64,000 nucleotides of DNA from Mortierella alpina. Taxonomy: Eukaryota > Mortierellomycota > Mortierellomycetes > Mortierellales > Mortierellaceae. The translations under genes were made by a program, and so were the position numbers. The stretch is from assembly GCA_029449245.1 (NCBI GenBank), contig JANATF010000004.1, positions 2,170,001 to 2,234,000 on the forward strand. The letters run 5' to 3'. Numbering within the stretch: the stretch's first letter is position 1; each line of letters opens with the position of its first letter. The notes below the pieces were generated by a model. That model had not been told where the DNA came from. It saw nothing but the letters and a program-made list of their open reading frames with translations, and searched no databases. Positions 1 to 11,914 of this stretch are shown here, in pieces.

Positions 1-354
1 CCACCGCCCACATATCCACACGCGCACATCAAACCTCTCAGACCGGCTAGATTCTACCCCTAAAAGAAAGCATATTGGCCGGGACGAAGTAAATGGGTTC
101 GTATGATGAGAGTTGAACCTTTTCATTTCTTTTGTCACCTACCCTACAGCTGCATTTTGAGAATAAAGAGCACACACTTTTGCATACAATGCGATGGATC
201 AAAATGTGCGTTTTGTGGTTGACTTCAATAACAATTTGTACTGGAAAAAATTGGAGGTGCAACGAAAAAGGCGTTGATGCTTTTTTTCGTGCAATTCTTC
301 TCTGGGTGACTATATGCCATTGTCCTGTCAGGTACCTTGAGTCGAGGCAAATTC
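1..354. other. 3' flank of RPAP1, no gene seen
   Basis: The stretch lies downstream of the RPAP1 stop codon on the minus strand. It is AT-rich and has no open frame with fungal coding character; the frames that cross it are antisense or read-through shadows. It probably holds the RPAP1 3' untranslated region. Confidence 0.5.
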
Positions 355-3300
355 TCACCTCCTCACGCCTCCGTACATCGATGCTCCAGGTCCCGATGAA
401 GATGGCGCACGGCCATGTCCTGATCCCACGGGGGTCGGCACCCCCGCCAAAATGGCATTCTCTACACGGTCCAACCCCGACTCGCCTACAATCCCCCGGA
501 TCCAGTCCATCCTGGCTTTGACCATCAGCTGTCGACGCTCCCGGAAGCACTCGGGTGGCGTCAAAATGTTGTCCGAGTTGAGGTAATCAAAGCTGCCCAT
601 CGCTGGGAAAGAGGCAGAGGTCGAAAGCAATGATAGCGGCCGACTGGGTGACCTGGTAGTAGGAGATGTAGGCGTTTGAGGAACTGATCCCGACAGTGAT
701 GCTGGGACTGAGATCGAGGTCGTGATTCGAGTAGGTAACACATCGCGATCCGAGGAAGCAGCAGCAGAAGGCGAGGATGAAGCCAAAGTAGACAGCGTGT
801 TCGTCAGCGCCGCAATCGCCGAGGATGCCTGCTCATAGTTGCGACCATCGTACTGAATCCAGTCGCGAAGCAACTCCTCGTTCTTGGCTCCTTCAACAAT
901 CACCTTTCCAATACCTCGCCGTTCTTCCAAAGCAGCTTTCTCCTTGGTCGAGAGCTCCGTTTCTTGCCCCACGGCGCTTGACGATGCTGAGACAGTGGAT
1001 GCACGTGAGCTATCTCGGGATGATGAAGGTCCAGGCATCGGCATCTTGATGGGACCAAATACGGCACGAGCCAGGTGATGAACTGCGATCCAATACATGG
1101 CCGGGTTGCGCTGCTTGATAACTCGTCCAGTCACCACCGCCTTTAGATAGAACTGTAGAACCTCGGTCGTCACCAGTCCGTGATCGTCCTGGATCAAGCT
1201 CCTCAATGTTCCGGCGTCGAGCTCCTCCCACTTTGTTGTCATGCTGCCCAAAAAGTTGAAGGATTCGTACCAGATCAGCCGCTGCAGCTCTGAGGACATA
1301 ACCATTGCTGGAAACAGCAGACGCGCAGCAGTAGGCTGGTACTGCAGGAGCGTGCCTGTGACGAACGAGTTCTCCATAAAGTTCTTTAGGAACTGAGAGA
1401 ACGGCAAAGGCGCCGTCAGCAGTGATAGAGTTTTTTCGGAAAGAGTGTTCAAGCCCTGGGAGTGATCCCTGACCAACTCACAGTCGCCCCGAGTACTGAA
1501 ATGGTCCAATAACCTGTTAATAGCCACATCCACCTCTTGATCCATGAACCCGTCCTCCTCTTCTTCCTCGTCCTCTTCGCCATCCTCATCCTGATCGCCA
1601 CCTGATTTCAGGCCAGGTCCATCCATATCATTCTCGTCCAACTGCCTTGCCGGCTCCTTCTCGCCCTCCAGTGCTAGAACCTTGAGCGCTGCCATGTAGA
1701 TCAACTCGAAAGAGATACCATCCAGTGTTTGTAACAGGGAATAGACAAAGTCCAGGGTACAGTGGACAACTGAAGTGGCAGCAATCAATGCTCCTGATTC
1801 CTCCACATATGTCAGCTTGCTTTTGAAGAGCAGCTCGATCGGGTAAAACAGCCAGTTGAACAGAGGCTGGCCGGTGATACCGCCATAGTTCATCACGAGA
1901 GAATCGATGCCCCGACCGTCATGACTCCAGAGATGTTGCGACCGCTTGAGATCCTGACTCGACTTGATAAAGCACTGGAGGTACAGTGGTTCAAGAATGC
2001 GCTTGACGACGTTAATCTGCTTGGTGTTGTTACTGAGCAGCTTACTGAGAAGTTGCGGACTGAACAGGATCTTCGTCAGCACATCCCGGCTCAAGCACTC
2101 ATCTCCGGGTAGAACAATTTGGAGCAATGACAGAGCCGTGACCTGGAAGAGCGGGAAGAACGTCAGCTTGATGTGCGAGCTGTTTTCGGGATCTTGCTGG
2201 TATACAAGTACATCCATGGCTGTCAACCAGTGCGCCACCAGGTAAACACCATGTCTCGAGATAAAGGCCATCCACGTCGGCAGGACGGCGGGGATCTTGT
2301 CCTGGATCGCGAGCTCGTATTTTGTCACACGTTCTATCAGTCCAAACACTGGCTCCGCAACGAGAGTCTGGATAGTTTGCTGCAGAATGAACTCTGGCGC
2401 AGATGTGAGACGAGCAAGGTGGTACATGGCGGTGAGATGGCTGTTCAGGTACTCGGAGTAGAGTGAGATCTCAAACAGAGCCGATGCGATGCCGGAGAGA
2501 GCCGAAGGGTTGTTCATGGTAATTCCTATGTGGGGCAACGGAGTCTCTGACAGCTCGGGGACCTCACTCAAGAGCAACGATAGTCTCGCGTGCACACTCT
2601 TGAAAGCGTCCGACTTCACCCAGTCCTGGAACTTCACAGCCTCCCAGACACGCTCCAGAACTTGTGTATTGTCGGGCGGATTGGTCGAGAGATAGCGCGC
2701 CCACGTGCTGATGTACCGCACTGTCGAGGCGACGAGTAATGTGTGGTCCGTATCGACTGTCCTGAACTGCTCGGCTTGCCTCCACTGTGCAACTCCATCG
2801 AGAGCCAAGTCAAGAAACGCAGCCGACTGTGCCCAGCAAAGTGAATGCTCAGGAACGGTGCGATGCACGTCCGCTGCGGCGTGCGTCCAGCCTGTGAGGA
2901 GCTGAAAAAATGCTGCCAACTTTCTTGCGAGAAAAGCCCGAACAGTAGGATCGAGATTTTCCTTGCAGCTATCCGAAATGGTTTGAGCCACGTCCTGAAG
3001 CAAAAATGACTGGAGACTGTCACCAAGCACGTTACAGTAGAGTCCGTATGCAGAGAGGCACCGGAAGAGCTTCAAGATCTGAGTCTGAATCACAAAGCTC
3101 TGCCGATTCTCGACAGTGGCATCTGGAGTGACAACAAGGAACCGAAGGAGAGGGTCGAGATGGCCCATCTCAATTACGGCGGATGCCAGCTTTTTGGACG
3201 AACGGATCACGGTATCGAGTATGGAGATCGCCTTCACTGTGCAGCCCAGCTCCAGCTCATTCTTTTCAGACGGCCATGAGATGGCGCCGAACTGGCGAAC

Positions 3301-5719
3301 AAGCGTCGATATCATCCCTTCGCACTCAAACACTCTATTTGCCGCTTCTGGGTGCGTCTTCACGAGTGTCAGCAGGATATCGAGGACTTGACTGTTTGCA
3401 AGAGCTGGAAGCTGGCACACGTCCAAAATGTAGCGCAGACGGGGAATGACGTTCATTGCGAGCAGGCCATCGACGGGGTCCTTGGATGCCAGGATGGCAT
3501 GCGCCGCAATCGTTTCCTCGTCCTCTGTACCTTGCTCTTGGCTCGACTGCAGCGTATCAGGCTTGAGCTCCATGTTGGCGAAACGGGTTACATTCTGGTA
3601 TTTGAATGCGAAATTGATTCGTTCATACCCCCGATCCAAAAGGTCCAGCGACTCCCATACATCCTCCGGTTCACCCATATTTGCCTGGGGTCTCACCCAT
3701 GCACAAATGACGTTGATAGCGGCTACGAGTCCAGAGTCGGTCTTGTCGTCCAGAGCGGCACGAAGGTAGACCGGGGCTCGGAGCGTGTCAAGCAACCAGC
3801 GCAAGATTCCCGACCGGACTTCGAAGGCCTCATACGCGGGATCCCTGCAGTTGATGAGGACCTTGGCGACTATGTTGAGCGGCAGTATTCGCTGACTTGG
3901 AACCGTTGATCGAATAAGGTGCAGCAGCTCAGAGAGTGTGTATCCTGCCTGGGTGGGGTCCATTCCATGATGATGCAGGCCCAGATGGACAGGCGTCTCC
4001 TGGCCGTTGATAACTCTGCCTGCAAAATCAAAGCGATAATGAGCTGCTGGTGGATCTTCCTCCTGAACAGTGTACGGTTGTGGTCCTGGCGCCACAGACT
4101 TCCCTATTGAAGTTCGGGCAGATGCGCCAGCCTCTTCCCCAATGCCCATCCATTCCAGTTTCTCGGGTTCGGCGGGCACGTCAGAGTAATACTTTTTCTT
4201 TAACGCGAGTGGGTGATCGCCCTCCTGTTCCTCGTGCCGCTTCATCTGGAATGCAGAGTGTTCACGCCCAAGCTTGATGTCGTGAATGTTTATAACCTTG
4301 TCCTCGACTTTGACCCCCTCTGAGAAGCTGACGCGTCTCTGAACCGTGTTGCGCTTCAAAAGCTTCGTGACCAATGCCGGGTCTAAGTTTCGTATGAGTT
4401 CCGCGCGTTGCTCCTCGATCTCTGCTTGAGACATCTGGGCAAGCTTTTGCCTGTTCTCCTCGTCGATCTGCTCCATCAGTGTACTGTGAGGCGAATCCGG
4501 CGTTTTCTTTAGTACAGAGTGAAGTTGCGCCGCTGGCTTTGGAGGCAGAGACGTGCCTAGAGTTTGTAGTTGTTAGAGATATACCAAATAACAATTTATC
4601 ACTGCAATGCCGGGTCGCGTCAGGATGATAGTGGTAGCAAAGAAGCCTTACGATCGGACTGTGCAATACGACTGGACGACAATGCGCTTGATTTTGTAGC
4701 AGGCCTGAGGGCAGGCTTAACCAGTTTGGCATCGTCTATCACCAAACAGGGAATGGATGTGAGTGTGAGTACTGGGCTGTTACTGAACCATGGATCGCAA
4801 GAACAAAAAGCGATCGCACAGATAAAACGCGTGGTTGTTACGGCTAGTTACCTGGGTTTGGCATTCCGACCATGCTCAGTTTGTTTGCTGTGCCTCTGGA
4901 CGAGAGCGCCGTAAATGAAGCCGAAGCTGGGATGTCGTTCTTGTCCTGCTGCGCAGCTGATGCTGGATCAGAAGAGGCAGTCCTTGCGGTCGAAGGCAGC
5001 GTGGAAGATGTTGCTTGGCTCTGTGCCTTGGCTAACCGTTGCGCGAACAAACTCTTGCCCTTGACTTCTGCTCTGTTAGGCCGCGTAGCTGGGTCCAATG
5101 AGCCATAGGTGGTGGTGGCTGCCACAGGTGCAACAGCTTCTACCACCGGCTTTTCCAGGACCTCGTTCAATATCTGGCCCATCGACGCGCCTGCCCGATC
5201 CAAACGTCTCATGGTCTCCTCCTCCGTCTCGAAATCTTCTCCTGTCGCGGCCGCAGAGGTTGCAGACTCTTCATTGTCTCTGTGCTCCTTGACATGATCA
5301 TCAAAGTTGATTTCGAAGCGCTCGCCCACAGTCTGGAAATGTGTCCGGGGTCCTTTGTTGGATCTATCCTGCAGGAATCTGGACCCGCCGCGCAGCTTGG
5401 CCTGTGCAGCCTCGATATTGGGCGGATGGACAGGAAGGTCGTCGCCATCAAGCGTGACGACGTCTTTCTCCAGCGGCGGGGGTATGTCGTCATCGTCGTC
5501 GTCCTGAAAGGTCGTGGTCCTGATACTGCTGTTGATGAGAGTGGGGCGCTGGACCCTGACGACGGAGGCCGCGGGACGGTCTGCGCCCTTGTAAAAGTCC
5601 TCCTGCATGGCCAGGAGGTCGTCCTCGGTCTCTGCGGCTTGCCGCCTTTGTCGCACGACTCGCTCATGCTCCTTGCGACGACCGTCGTCGTCCATGGGGC
5701 CTGTGCTCCAGTCGCTCAT
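355..5719 (-). CDS. RPAP1: RNA polymerase II-associated protein 1 (RPAP1), three exons
   Basis: RPAP1 is a conserved factor for assembly and nuclear import of RNA polymerase II. I join exons 5719-4852, 4735-4652 and 4556-355, giving 1,717 residues (human RPAP1 is about 1,390). Exon 1 starts MSDWSTGPMDDD and has the N-terminal 'DLLAMQEDF' motif seen in RPAP1 proteins. Exon 2 is only 84 bp and restores the frame between donors GTAACT and GTAAGG and acceptors ATAG and CTAG. Exon 3 carries the RPAP1_N motif (IDEENRQKLAQMS, then LDPALVTKLLKR) and soon after the RPAP1_C motif (RFDFAGRVI, GYTLSELLHLIRS). The remainder is a helical repeat-like body with an acidic stretch and a Ser/Thr-rich tail. The ATG at 5719 is chosen because frames further upstream translate a poly(T) promoter tract. 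Family assignment is firm from motif order; exon 2 rests on splice signals and frame. Confidence 0.92.
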
Positions 5720-5897
5720 GGGGACGTGTGTGCGGTGGATGTGTGTTTGGCGTATCGTGAGTTTGAGTTGCGGATGGACTAGGCAGCAGCGAGGCGCGGA
5801 TTCGTATAGACACGTCAGTAAGAGAGCAGGTGAGAGAAATGTCAGTGCTGGCTGATGCGGAGACACGGACTGTGAGCGCAATCGGATAAAGGAAAGG

Positions 5898-5919
5898 AAA
5901 AAAAAAAAAAAAAAAAAAA
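5898..5919 (-). promoter_or_regulatory. poly(dT) tract in the RPAP1 promoter
   Basis: A 22-nt A run on the plus strand (T run on the coding strand) lies about 180 bp upstream of the RPAP1 ATG. Such tracts are common nucleosome-depleting promoter elements in fungi. Its role here is inferred from position only. Confidence 0.4.
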
Positions 5920-6208
5920 GAAAGGGGTGCACTTGCAAAGCACAGGTAGGGGGGCTGAGACCCGGGGGCTTGTCCTTTTGGTCCCGTTTCTCTTTCTCAT
6001 GCACACACATACACACACTCGCTCTCTCTCCAAGTCCACACTGTTTGAGACATAGCACACAGCCCCAAACATGGATCAGCGATATCTAAGCAAGCGAAGG
6101 CACCAAGAACACCCCTTAGGCTCTAATCAACTGCCTTTATTTTTTAGTAATCCACGCGCCTTGTGCCGTGTCCGTGGCTGTACATTTTGGTAGATCAACC
6201 CCAAGTTA

Positions 6209-7113
6209 TTAAATGGGCTCAAGTGCATACATCTTGACAGCAAAGAGGCCCGAGGGAAAGCCCTTCTGCACCTCTTCCCGAAGCAGGCGGAGTCCTGCCT
6301 TCTGGAACATATCCTTCCACACCTGGTCCGACCGCGTCATGCTGCTGTCCTCCTCGTCCACCACAATCCCGATCTTGGCGTTGTTCTCCTTAATAAAGAT
6401 CAGGCCATTGGCCTTGAGGCCCTTCTTGCAGCGGTGAAAGAACGCGATCAAATCATCTATCCAACAAAAGAAGAAGCAACACACACACATTCCCTCAATG
6501 TCAGACAGCCTCATCCACTTGGATCCAGAACGAGATACTCGCGTTTACGCTTACCCTCTGTCAAGTGGCCAAGAACCCATTGGCACCAGATCACATCAAA
6601 GCGGCCCTCCCAGTCGGTCCCTTCAAACTCGACATTCTGCAAGCCCGAACACCGGACCTCTCCAACCTTGCCAGCCTCGATCTCGCTCTTAAGATACTCC
6701 TCCTTGGCCTGCTTCACAAACGCGGCCGAGTTCTCGACCAGATCCACATGGTCAAACGCCTTGGTCAACACCTGCTTTGTCACCCGACCAATGCCTGCTC
6801 CACAATCCAGCACATGTGACGGTCCTGATCCGGGGATGGGCAGCTTCTGTCGCTTTTCCGAGGTTGGTTTTGACGCAGCATCTACCACTGTGCTGGTTGC
6901 GGTGCTTTCTGAGAGAGGATTGAGGATCGAGGAGGCTGAAGAGTGGGCAGGTGGGTTGACAAACTCGGACAAGAATCGGAGCGAGGACACAGCATCGGGG
7001 CGGGCAAGCTGGCCAAGCCCACCGAGCATGCCATTGATGGTCGCCGGCACTGAGTCCCAGTACTTTTCGGCGTCCGTGTACCAGGTTGGGGATTCTGTAG
7101 GCTGGAGTAGCAT
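6209..7113 (-). CDS. NTMT1: alpha-N-terminal protein methyltransferase (NTMT1/Tae1 family), two exons
   Basis: The enzyme uses S-adenosylmethionine to methylate the alpha-amino group of proteins whose processed N-terminus is Xaa-Pro-Lys, such as ribosomal proteins. Exons 7113-6555 and 6456-6209 join within 'GHLT(E/D)' (donor GTAAGC, acceptor ATAG), giving 268 residues. Visible motifs in order: YWDSVPATINGMLGG (family N-terminal signature), VLDCGAGIGRVTK (SAM-binding motif I), DLVENSAAFVKQAK (motif post-I), FDVIWCQWVLGHLT (substrate-site region) and NGLIFIKENNA. A roughly 30-residue Ser/Thr-rich insert follows the FLSEFV segment and is absent from the human enzyme. ATG 7113 is used because the codon before it is TTG. 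It lies head-to-tail with RPAP1 on the same strand, 490 bp away. Assignment is very secure from the motif string. Confidence 0.94.
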
Positions 7114-8318
7114 CAAATGAATAGAAAAACAAAAGAAAGGACATCCAGCGGTTTAATGAAATGTAACATCATTCTCGACACGGCCATTTGATTCGCAACC
7201 AGCACTCTTTCTCTCGCATGTGCTCCTGAATTGCTGCTGTCTCGTGTCAGCTACATGCCTCCATGAGTATCCGTTGCGGCGTTGTGGTATTGCCTGTGAT
7301 CTCGAGTCTCGAGTGAGAGAAGAGAAAAAAAAAAGTGTGACTATTGTTCTTTTGTGTCCTCGCGCCTTGCTCGCAGGCTCTTTGTATCATAGCTCTCGCA
7401 ATCTGTCACTTCCTAATGTCCTTTTCCAGCGTCAACCCATACCTAGACATACTCATTCGCTCATTCCACTCATTCGCATATATCCCAACTCCTAGTCGTC
7501 AACACCGTTCTCGCATGGTCCCGAACGAACACTTGAAGAAACAGAAGAGCAAGGCACTTCAGTCAGCGCACCTCAGCGAGGCAGGGGCGGACCAAGGCAC
7601 ACCAGCCGAACCCCAGGCACAACAAACCCGCAACGGCGGCTACTTTATCCACGACTGCTACAAGAGGGACCGTTAAAGCCTCAGCAAGAGCATGGCGAGC
7701 CACCACTCTGGATCATACTGCCAGAAAAGAAGGTGGTCATGATTCGCATGGCTCGGAGAACGCCGAAGATACAGAGACTGTGCTAGTTCCGGGGAGTTTA
7801 TCGCGGCAGTCCAGCACATGGAAGTTGATCTGCCACGATATAGAAAATCTCGCCGCGCCTACCACCAACTTCCACCAACTTCCAAGGAAACGCGATTGAA
7901 ACCTACAGAAGGGGACTATTAAGGTGTTGGGTATGCATACAACCGGATGTTGGCTCTGCTGTAGTTAGCAGTCAAGTAATGTCAATATCTACCTCACTCA
8001 CTCATCGAGCTCTGTGTCGAAAAAGGTATTAGTGTCTAAAGTCCTACCAGACGCGTAGGTCTTTAAAATGCCAGGCCCACTCCAAAGGTCCTCGACTGTT
8101 TCAAGCACGTTTCTCGCCTTCAAACAACAAGATCTATCTACGCCAGGAAGAGCACATGGATTCAGGTTGGTCTTGTTGATGAACAAAGCAGCGATGCGCA
8201 CATTCAACGTCTACACGAAAGTATGCACCGTTATCACTATTATTCAAATACCGGCCGGCGTACAATGAAACGCGACTTCATTGGATAAATACCAAGCCAT
8301 GGTACCGGACCATGTGCG
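7114..8318. other. intergenic region, mostly without recognisable genes
   Basis: Between the methyltransferase start and the next candidate gene there is one small plausible frame (7515-7676, listed separately) and otherwise only short unsupported frames. A short direct repeat of CACCAACTTC occurs near 7861-7880. I see no RNA gene or mobile element. Confidence 0.4.
7515..7676 (+). CDS. possible small protein, 53 aa, divergent from NTMT1
   Basis: A 53-residue frame opens with MVPNEHLKKQKSKALQSAH and ends FIHDCYKRDR. Support is limited: an ATG behind a CT-rich leader, codons with G/C third positions like the neighbouring genes, and a position divergent from the methyltransferase. The product is hydrophilic, with no signal peptide, membrane segment or family I recognise. 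It could be the first exon of a longer gene or chance. No function is proposed. Confidence 0.25.
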   Translation: MVPNEHLKKQKSKALQSAHLSEAGADQGTPAEPQAQQTRNGGYFIHDCYKRDR

Positions 8319-8765
8319 TCAGCTAGGGGCACTTGACCGACAGTGGTGAACAACATAAATCAGCACCACCAGCTTCAGTATCGGATTAGGCAATGCAACA
8401 GGATCTGCAGGATCATATTGCACGACGCTCAGGAAGGAGAAGCAGGGCGTTGCATCAGCGCAGCACTGGTTTAATGAACAGCATTGCCAGGCACCAGGCG
8501 ATGCTGTAGGCTCTTCATTGGCAAGTAGTTGTACAGCAGAGCCAAGCACCTCCGCAGCCTTGTCAGCAACAATCCTTACAGCCCTTTGTGGCTCCTCCAA
8601 CGCGTCCTGAAATGACAACCCTGATACCTTTGAGTTACCACTAGATCACACAGCTTCATATAAGCCGCTCATACCTAGGAAGCCCGCTTGCACCCGCAGG
8701 TGAACGAGCCTCATCATTGCAGCCTTAAAGCACTGCAGTCCAGCTGGCGCTTCGAAAGGCTCCAT
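8319..8765 (-). CDS. hypothetical two-exon protein, 130 aa
   Basis: An ATG at 8765 opens a 91-nt exon to 8675 (donor GTATGA). A second exon, 8620-8319, follows acceptor ATCAG in matching phase, giving 130 residues. The product has a helical, Ala/Glu-containing first half and a C-terminal half with a CC/CC cysteine cluster and a short hydrophobic stretch (LKLVVLIYVVHH). I recognise no domain. The splice model is my inference from one in-phase GT-AG pair with an intron of 54 nt. It could equally be a gene relic. Confidence 0.25.
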
Positions 8766-8983
8766 CTCTAGGACAACTTAACGGGTGACCAGAGGATGTC
8801 AAAGGCAAACCTTCGAGTATCAAGTTTGTAACGTACAAGGGTCCCAATAAGTAGCAGAGTAGTACAAGTCATGCATTTGTGAAGATAAAGTTCGTTACGT
8901 TAGGTAGTGAAATGGAATGGGCATTGGACACTCATTCAGCGCCACAACGATCGTCGGATATCTCTAACAGGGGAAGAAGTCGT

Positions 8984-10510
8984 TTATTCTGTATCTCTCC
9001 ACTCATCGCGATCATAGTGCCGACTTGTCTTACTTTGCTCATCAGAATCAGAATCATCTCCCGCCTTCTCTATTGATCTCGACATCGACGCCGACATATC
9101 CTGCATCTCTTCCGCTTCACCTGAACTGGCATCTGCGGTCGCAACCTCTTGCTCCCGCTCACCCATGGCTAGATCAGCTTTCATGCGTAGCAATCTCGCT
9201 GCCTCGAGCATTTCCTCTTTGGCCAGCTGCATCTTTTGCAGCATAACCTCCCGCTCCTCGTGCAAAGCCACAATCTCCGCCGCCATAACTTGCACCATGC
9301 GATGGGCCTCAGTCTCAGTCATGTTCAGATTCTTGGCCGCATAGCGCTTGGTCATGGCCTTGGCTGTCGATTCGGCTTTAGCATCCAGACTAGATAGCAT
9401 TGGCGAGGTTGTAGACGACGAGCGTGGGGGCTTGGAGGATTGCAAAGGCACCGGCATCGCCAAGACATCAGAAATCATGTCCGGGTCTTTGCCCAGGAGT
9501 GAGGGCAGGTCGAGGATAAGTCGTGCTTCACTGGAGGCGAGAAAGCTGCTCCTTTGATCCTGAGGTGCTTGACGATGATGCTCATGTGCCGCTGCAACAG
9601 TCGCTAAAGGTATACTTGAGCTCGTCGTTGATTGCGACGAGGACGAATCCGGGAGTGATTGTTCAGCTCTGGATGCTCTACTCTCCAAGTGCCCTGTTCC
9701 TGCTGACTGTGCTGTGTGTTTGTCAGAGTCCGTGTTTGTGTCCATGTTTGTGTTTGTGTTTGTGTTTCTGTCTGCGTCTGCGTCTGCGTCTGCGCCTATG
9801 ACTGGGTCTGCGCGATAGATCTGGAGTCCACCACTGTGGCCAATATGTGCTGTCGAGGAGGACAAAGGATCAGACCGGCTCTCGTCAGATGCATTCATGT
9901 CCTCCTGTGTGTTCTTATTGATATTACCCTCCTGACTCTGCGTGCCTTGGACCCCACTAGTCTCCTTTACCGATGTACACTCAATCAACTCCCGATACGG
10001 CGGCTTTGACAATGGGGAAGGGGACGAGGATCCAAACGTCCCTTGAGTGGATACCAACGACGGCGAGGACAAAGGTGAGGAGGAAGCTGACGCTTCCAGT
10101 TCAAATCGCTTCCATGACTCTTCCAAATTCCTGACTGCAATCCGACTCGGACTCTCATCCCGGTCATGACTTTCCTTCCGACAGAGTTGGTCCCTAGGCT
10201 CGTTCGGTTCTTGCTCCCTACCAAGTGACCGAGGCAAGTTCTCCGAGGAAGCAACTTGCCGTTTATGGTGACTGTGGTTGCTATCGGGAGGCGGTGAGGG
10301 ATGATAGGCAAGCACACTTGCGAAACGCCGAGGGGTAGGGGACGAGGACCGAGAGCGCAGTCGTGGAGACGACGAGTGGCGGCTTGGTGAGAGCGAGCGG
10401 ATGGAGGACGAGGCTGATGCGGGCGAGGTGGGCGAAGCCAGGTGTGGGGAAACTGACCGTGGCAAGTGAGAGATGTTTGTTCTCACGCCCGAGAAGAAGG
10501 CGGGCTGCAT
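8984..10510 (-). CDS. Ser-rich, largely disordered protein with C-terminal coiled coil, 508 aa
   Basis: This is a single-exon frame; the ATG at 10510 is used because the codon before it is GTG. The first 350 residues or so are low complexity: SPSR/SSPR-rich, which could suit phosphorylation, with an Asp-Ala then Asn-Thr dipeptide run near residues 240-260 encoded by a GTGTTT/GCGTCT microsatellite (about 9715-9800). Around residues 375-445 there is a charged helix (TETEAHRMVQVMAAEIVALHEEREVMLQKMQLAKEEM) that should form a coiled coil, followed by an acidic tail. I do not recognise a family. By composition it may be a scaffold or signalling protein, but nothing in the sequence fixes a role. Length and codon use make it a real gene. 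Confidence 0.7.
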   Translation of the reverse strand: MQPAFFSGVRTNISHLPRSVSPHLASPTSPASASSSIRSLSPSRHSSSPRLRSRSSSPTPRRFASVLAYHPSPPPDSNHSHHKRQVASSENLPRSLGREQEPNEPRDQLCRKESHDRDESPSRIAVRNLEESWKRFELEASASSSPLSSPSLVSTQGTFGSSSPSPLSKPPYRELIECTSVKETSGVQGTQSQEGNINKNTQEDMNASDESRSDPLSSSTAHIGHSGGLQIYRADPVIGADADADADRNTNTNTNMDTNTDSDKHTAQSAGTGHLESRASRAEQSLPDSSSSQSTTSSSIPLATVAAAHEHHRQAPQDQRSSFLASSEARLILDLPSLLGKDPDMISDVLAMPVPLQSSKPPRSSSTTSPMLSSLDAKAESTAKAMTKRYAAKNLNMTETEAHRMVQVMAAEIVALHEEREVMLQKMQLAKEEMLEAARLLRMKADLAMGEREQEVATADASSGEAEEMQDMSASMSRSIEKAGDDSDSDEQSKTSRHYDRDEWRDTE

Positions 10511-10810
10511 CACAGCGTGGCTGCCTGGTGCTATCGTTGCTTCGGGCGGTCTGTTGTACCGTGGTGCTGTGGCTGGTCACTATCTAAAGAGGGCGAGGTC
10601 GTAGTGTGCAGTTGTGTAACTGTGCAGGCAGAAGGCTGCAAGCGATGGTCCAGAACAGCAAGTTGAGGCAGAGGCAGAGGCAGAGCGGAGTGTGCGAGAG
10701 AGTGTGTGAGCTTGAAAAGCAAGTGGGGGGGACCGACAGGTGAAAGAAAAAATAAAACGTGAAACCGCTGTTAAGGGGCTTTTTATTCTTTTTTTTTAAA
10801 GTGCCCTTGT

Positions 10811-11914
10811 TCAAACTGCTGCAAAGACTGCTGCCATGCCCACAAAGGCTGCCATGGCACCCGAGGTGTACTCGCGCACTCCGCCCGAGGGCAGTTGGAT
10901 GCTGGTGGGTCCCCCAGAGCCTGAACCGCCGGAACCAGAGCCACCAGAACCACCAGAGCCTGATCCGCCAGAGCCTGATCCGCCAGAGCCTGAGCCGCCC
11001 GATCCAGTCGTAGGCTGAGGGGCAGCAGATGTAAGCGAGGGGAGCGAGGGGAAAGTACCGCCACCGCCACCGCCACTGGAGCACTTGCCACCAGCAACGC
11101 AGGTTGCACCGGCAGGGCAGCAGGTCTTACCGTCAGAGCAAGCGGTAGGGTAAGCCGAAGGACAGGCGCATCCACCTAAAAGTTCACGAGGACGATATTG
11201 GGGATCAGCAACAGGTTCGGCTCGATAAATGCCGATGTCGCTGGACACTCACTCATAGCTCTGGAAGCAAGCAGATCGTCAACTTACCACTCGCATCGCA
11301 TCCGTAGTAGCAGCACGTGTCTCCACACCGAGTTTCACTAGCAGACGAACAGCCACAGTGCCCATCCGATGTGCAGTAAGAGTACTAATATGAAAATATT
11401 AAGATGGGTTAGAGCTGCTCACAATATCAGATATTGTTGTATGTCGAAAGCAGCACTTACAGGGCAGCAGTATTGACCTCCGCAGGTGTATCCCAAGTTA
11501 GAAGGGCAGCATCCACCAGCAGCCACGGAGCAGAGCTGGTTTGAGGGGCAGCACTTGCCGTTTCTACACGAATAAAAAGAATTCAAGAATCGGTCAGCTA
11601 TACGGTTTCCTCGAACCCTAGGTCACTTCATTCTTGTGTTAATATTCTTACCTGCAGTCGCCGTATCCAACAGGGCAGGAGCTCTGACGCTTTTCGAGAG
11701 AGTCCGATCTGGCGACAAGTGGAGGCAGAGTGTTGCGGACAGAGGCAGGCGCGAACGGTCCTGCTGCCAAATAGCTGAGTGAATTGTAGGTGTCCTTGAA
11801 TGGTTGACCCGCACTGTTCGAGAGGCCGTTCGTCAGACCATCCGTCTGAGCGTGAGCAACGATAGTGAAGGTGGCGATGGCGGCCAGGCCGACGGCGCTG
11901 ACAAAGGAACGCAT
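10811..11914 (-). CDS. secreted cysteine-rich protein with probable GPI-anchor signal, four exons
   Basis: Exons 11914-11652, 11563-11461, 11384-11288 and 11175-10811 join in phase, giving 275 residues. An N-terminal signal peptide (MRSFVSAVGLAAIATFTIVAHAQ) is followed by a possible Kex2 site (LEKR). Then comes a compact domain with about 24 cysteines, including CCP and CC pairs (GKCCPSNQLC, GGCCPS, QYCCP, DTCCYYGC, KTCCPAGATC) reminiscent of granulin-like or other disulfide-knot wall proteins. A Gly-Ser spacer (GSGG repeats) and a C-terminal hydrophobic tail (SGAMAAFVGMAAVFAAV) fit GPI anchoring to the surface. Introns fall between cysteine clusters. A cell-wall or surface role is inferred from architecture. 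I cannot name the family with certainty. Confidence 0.8.
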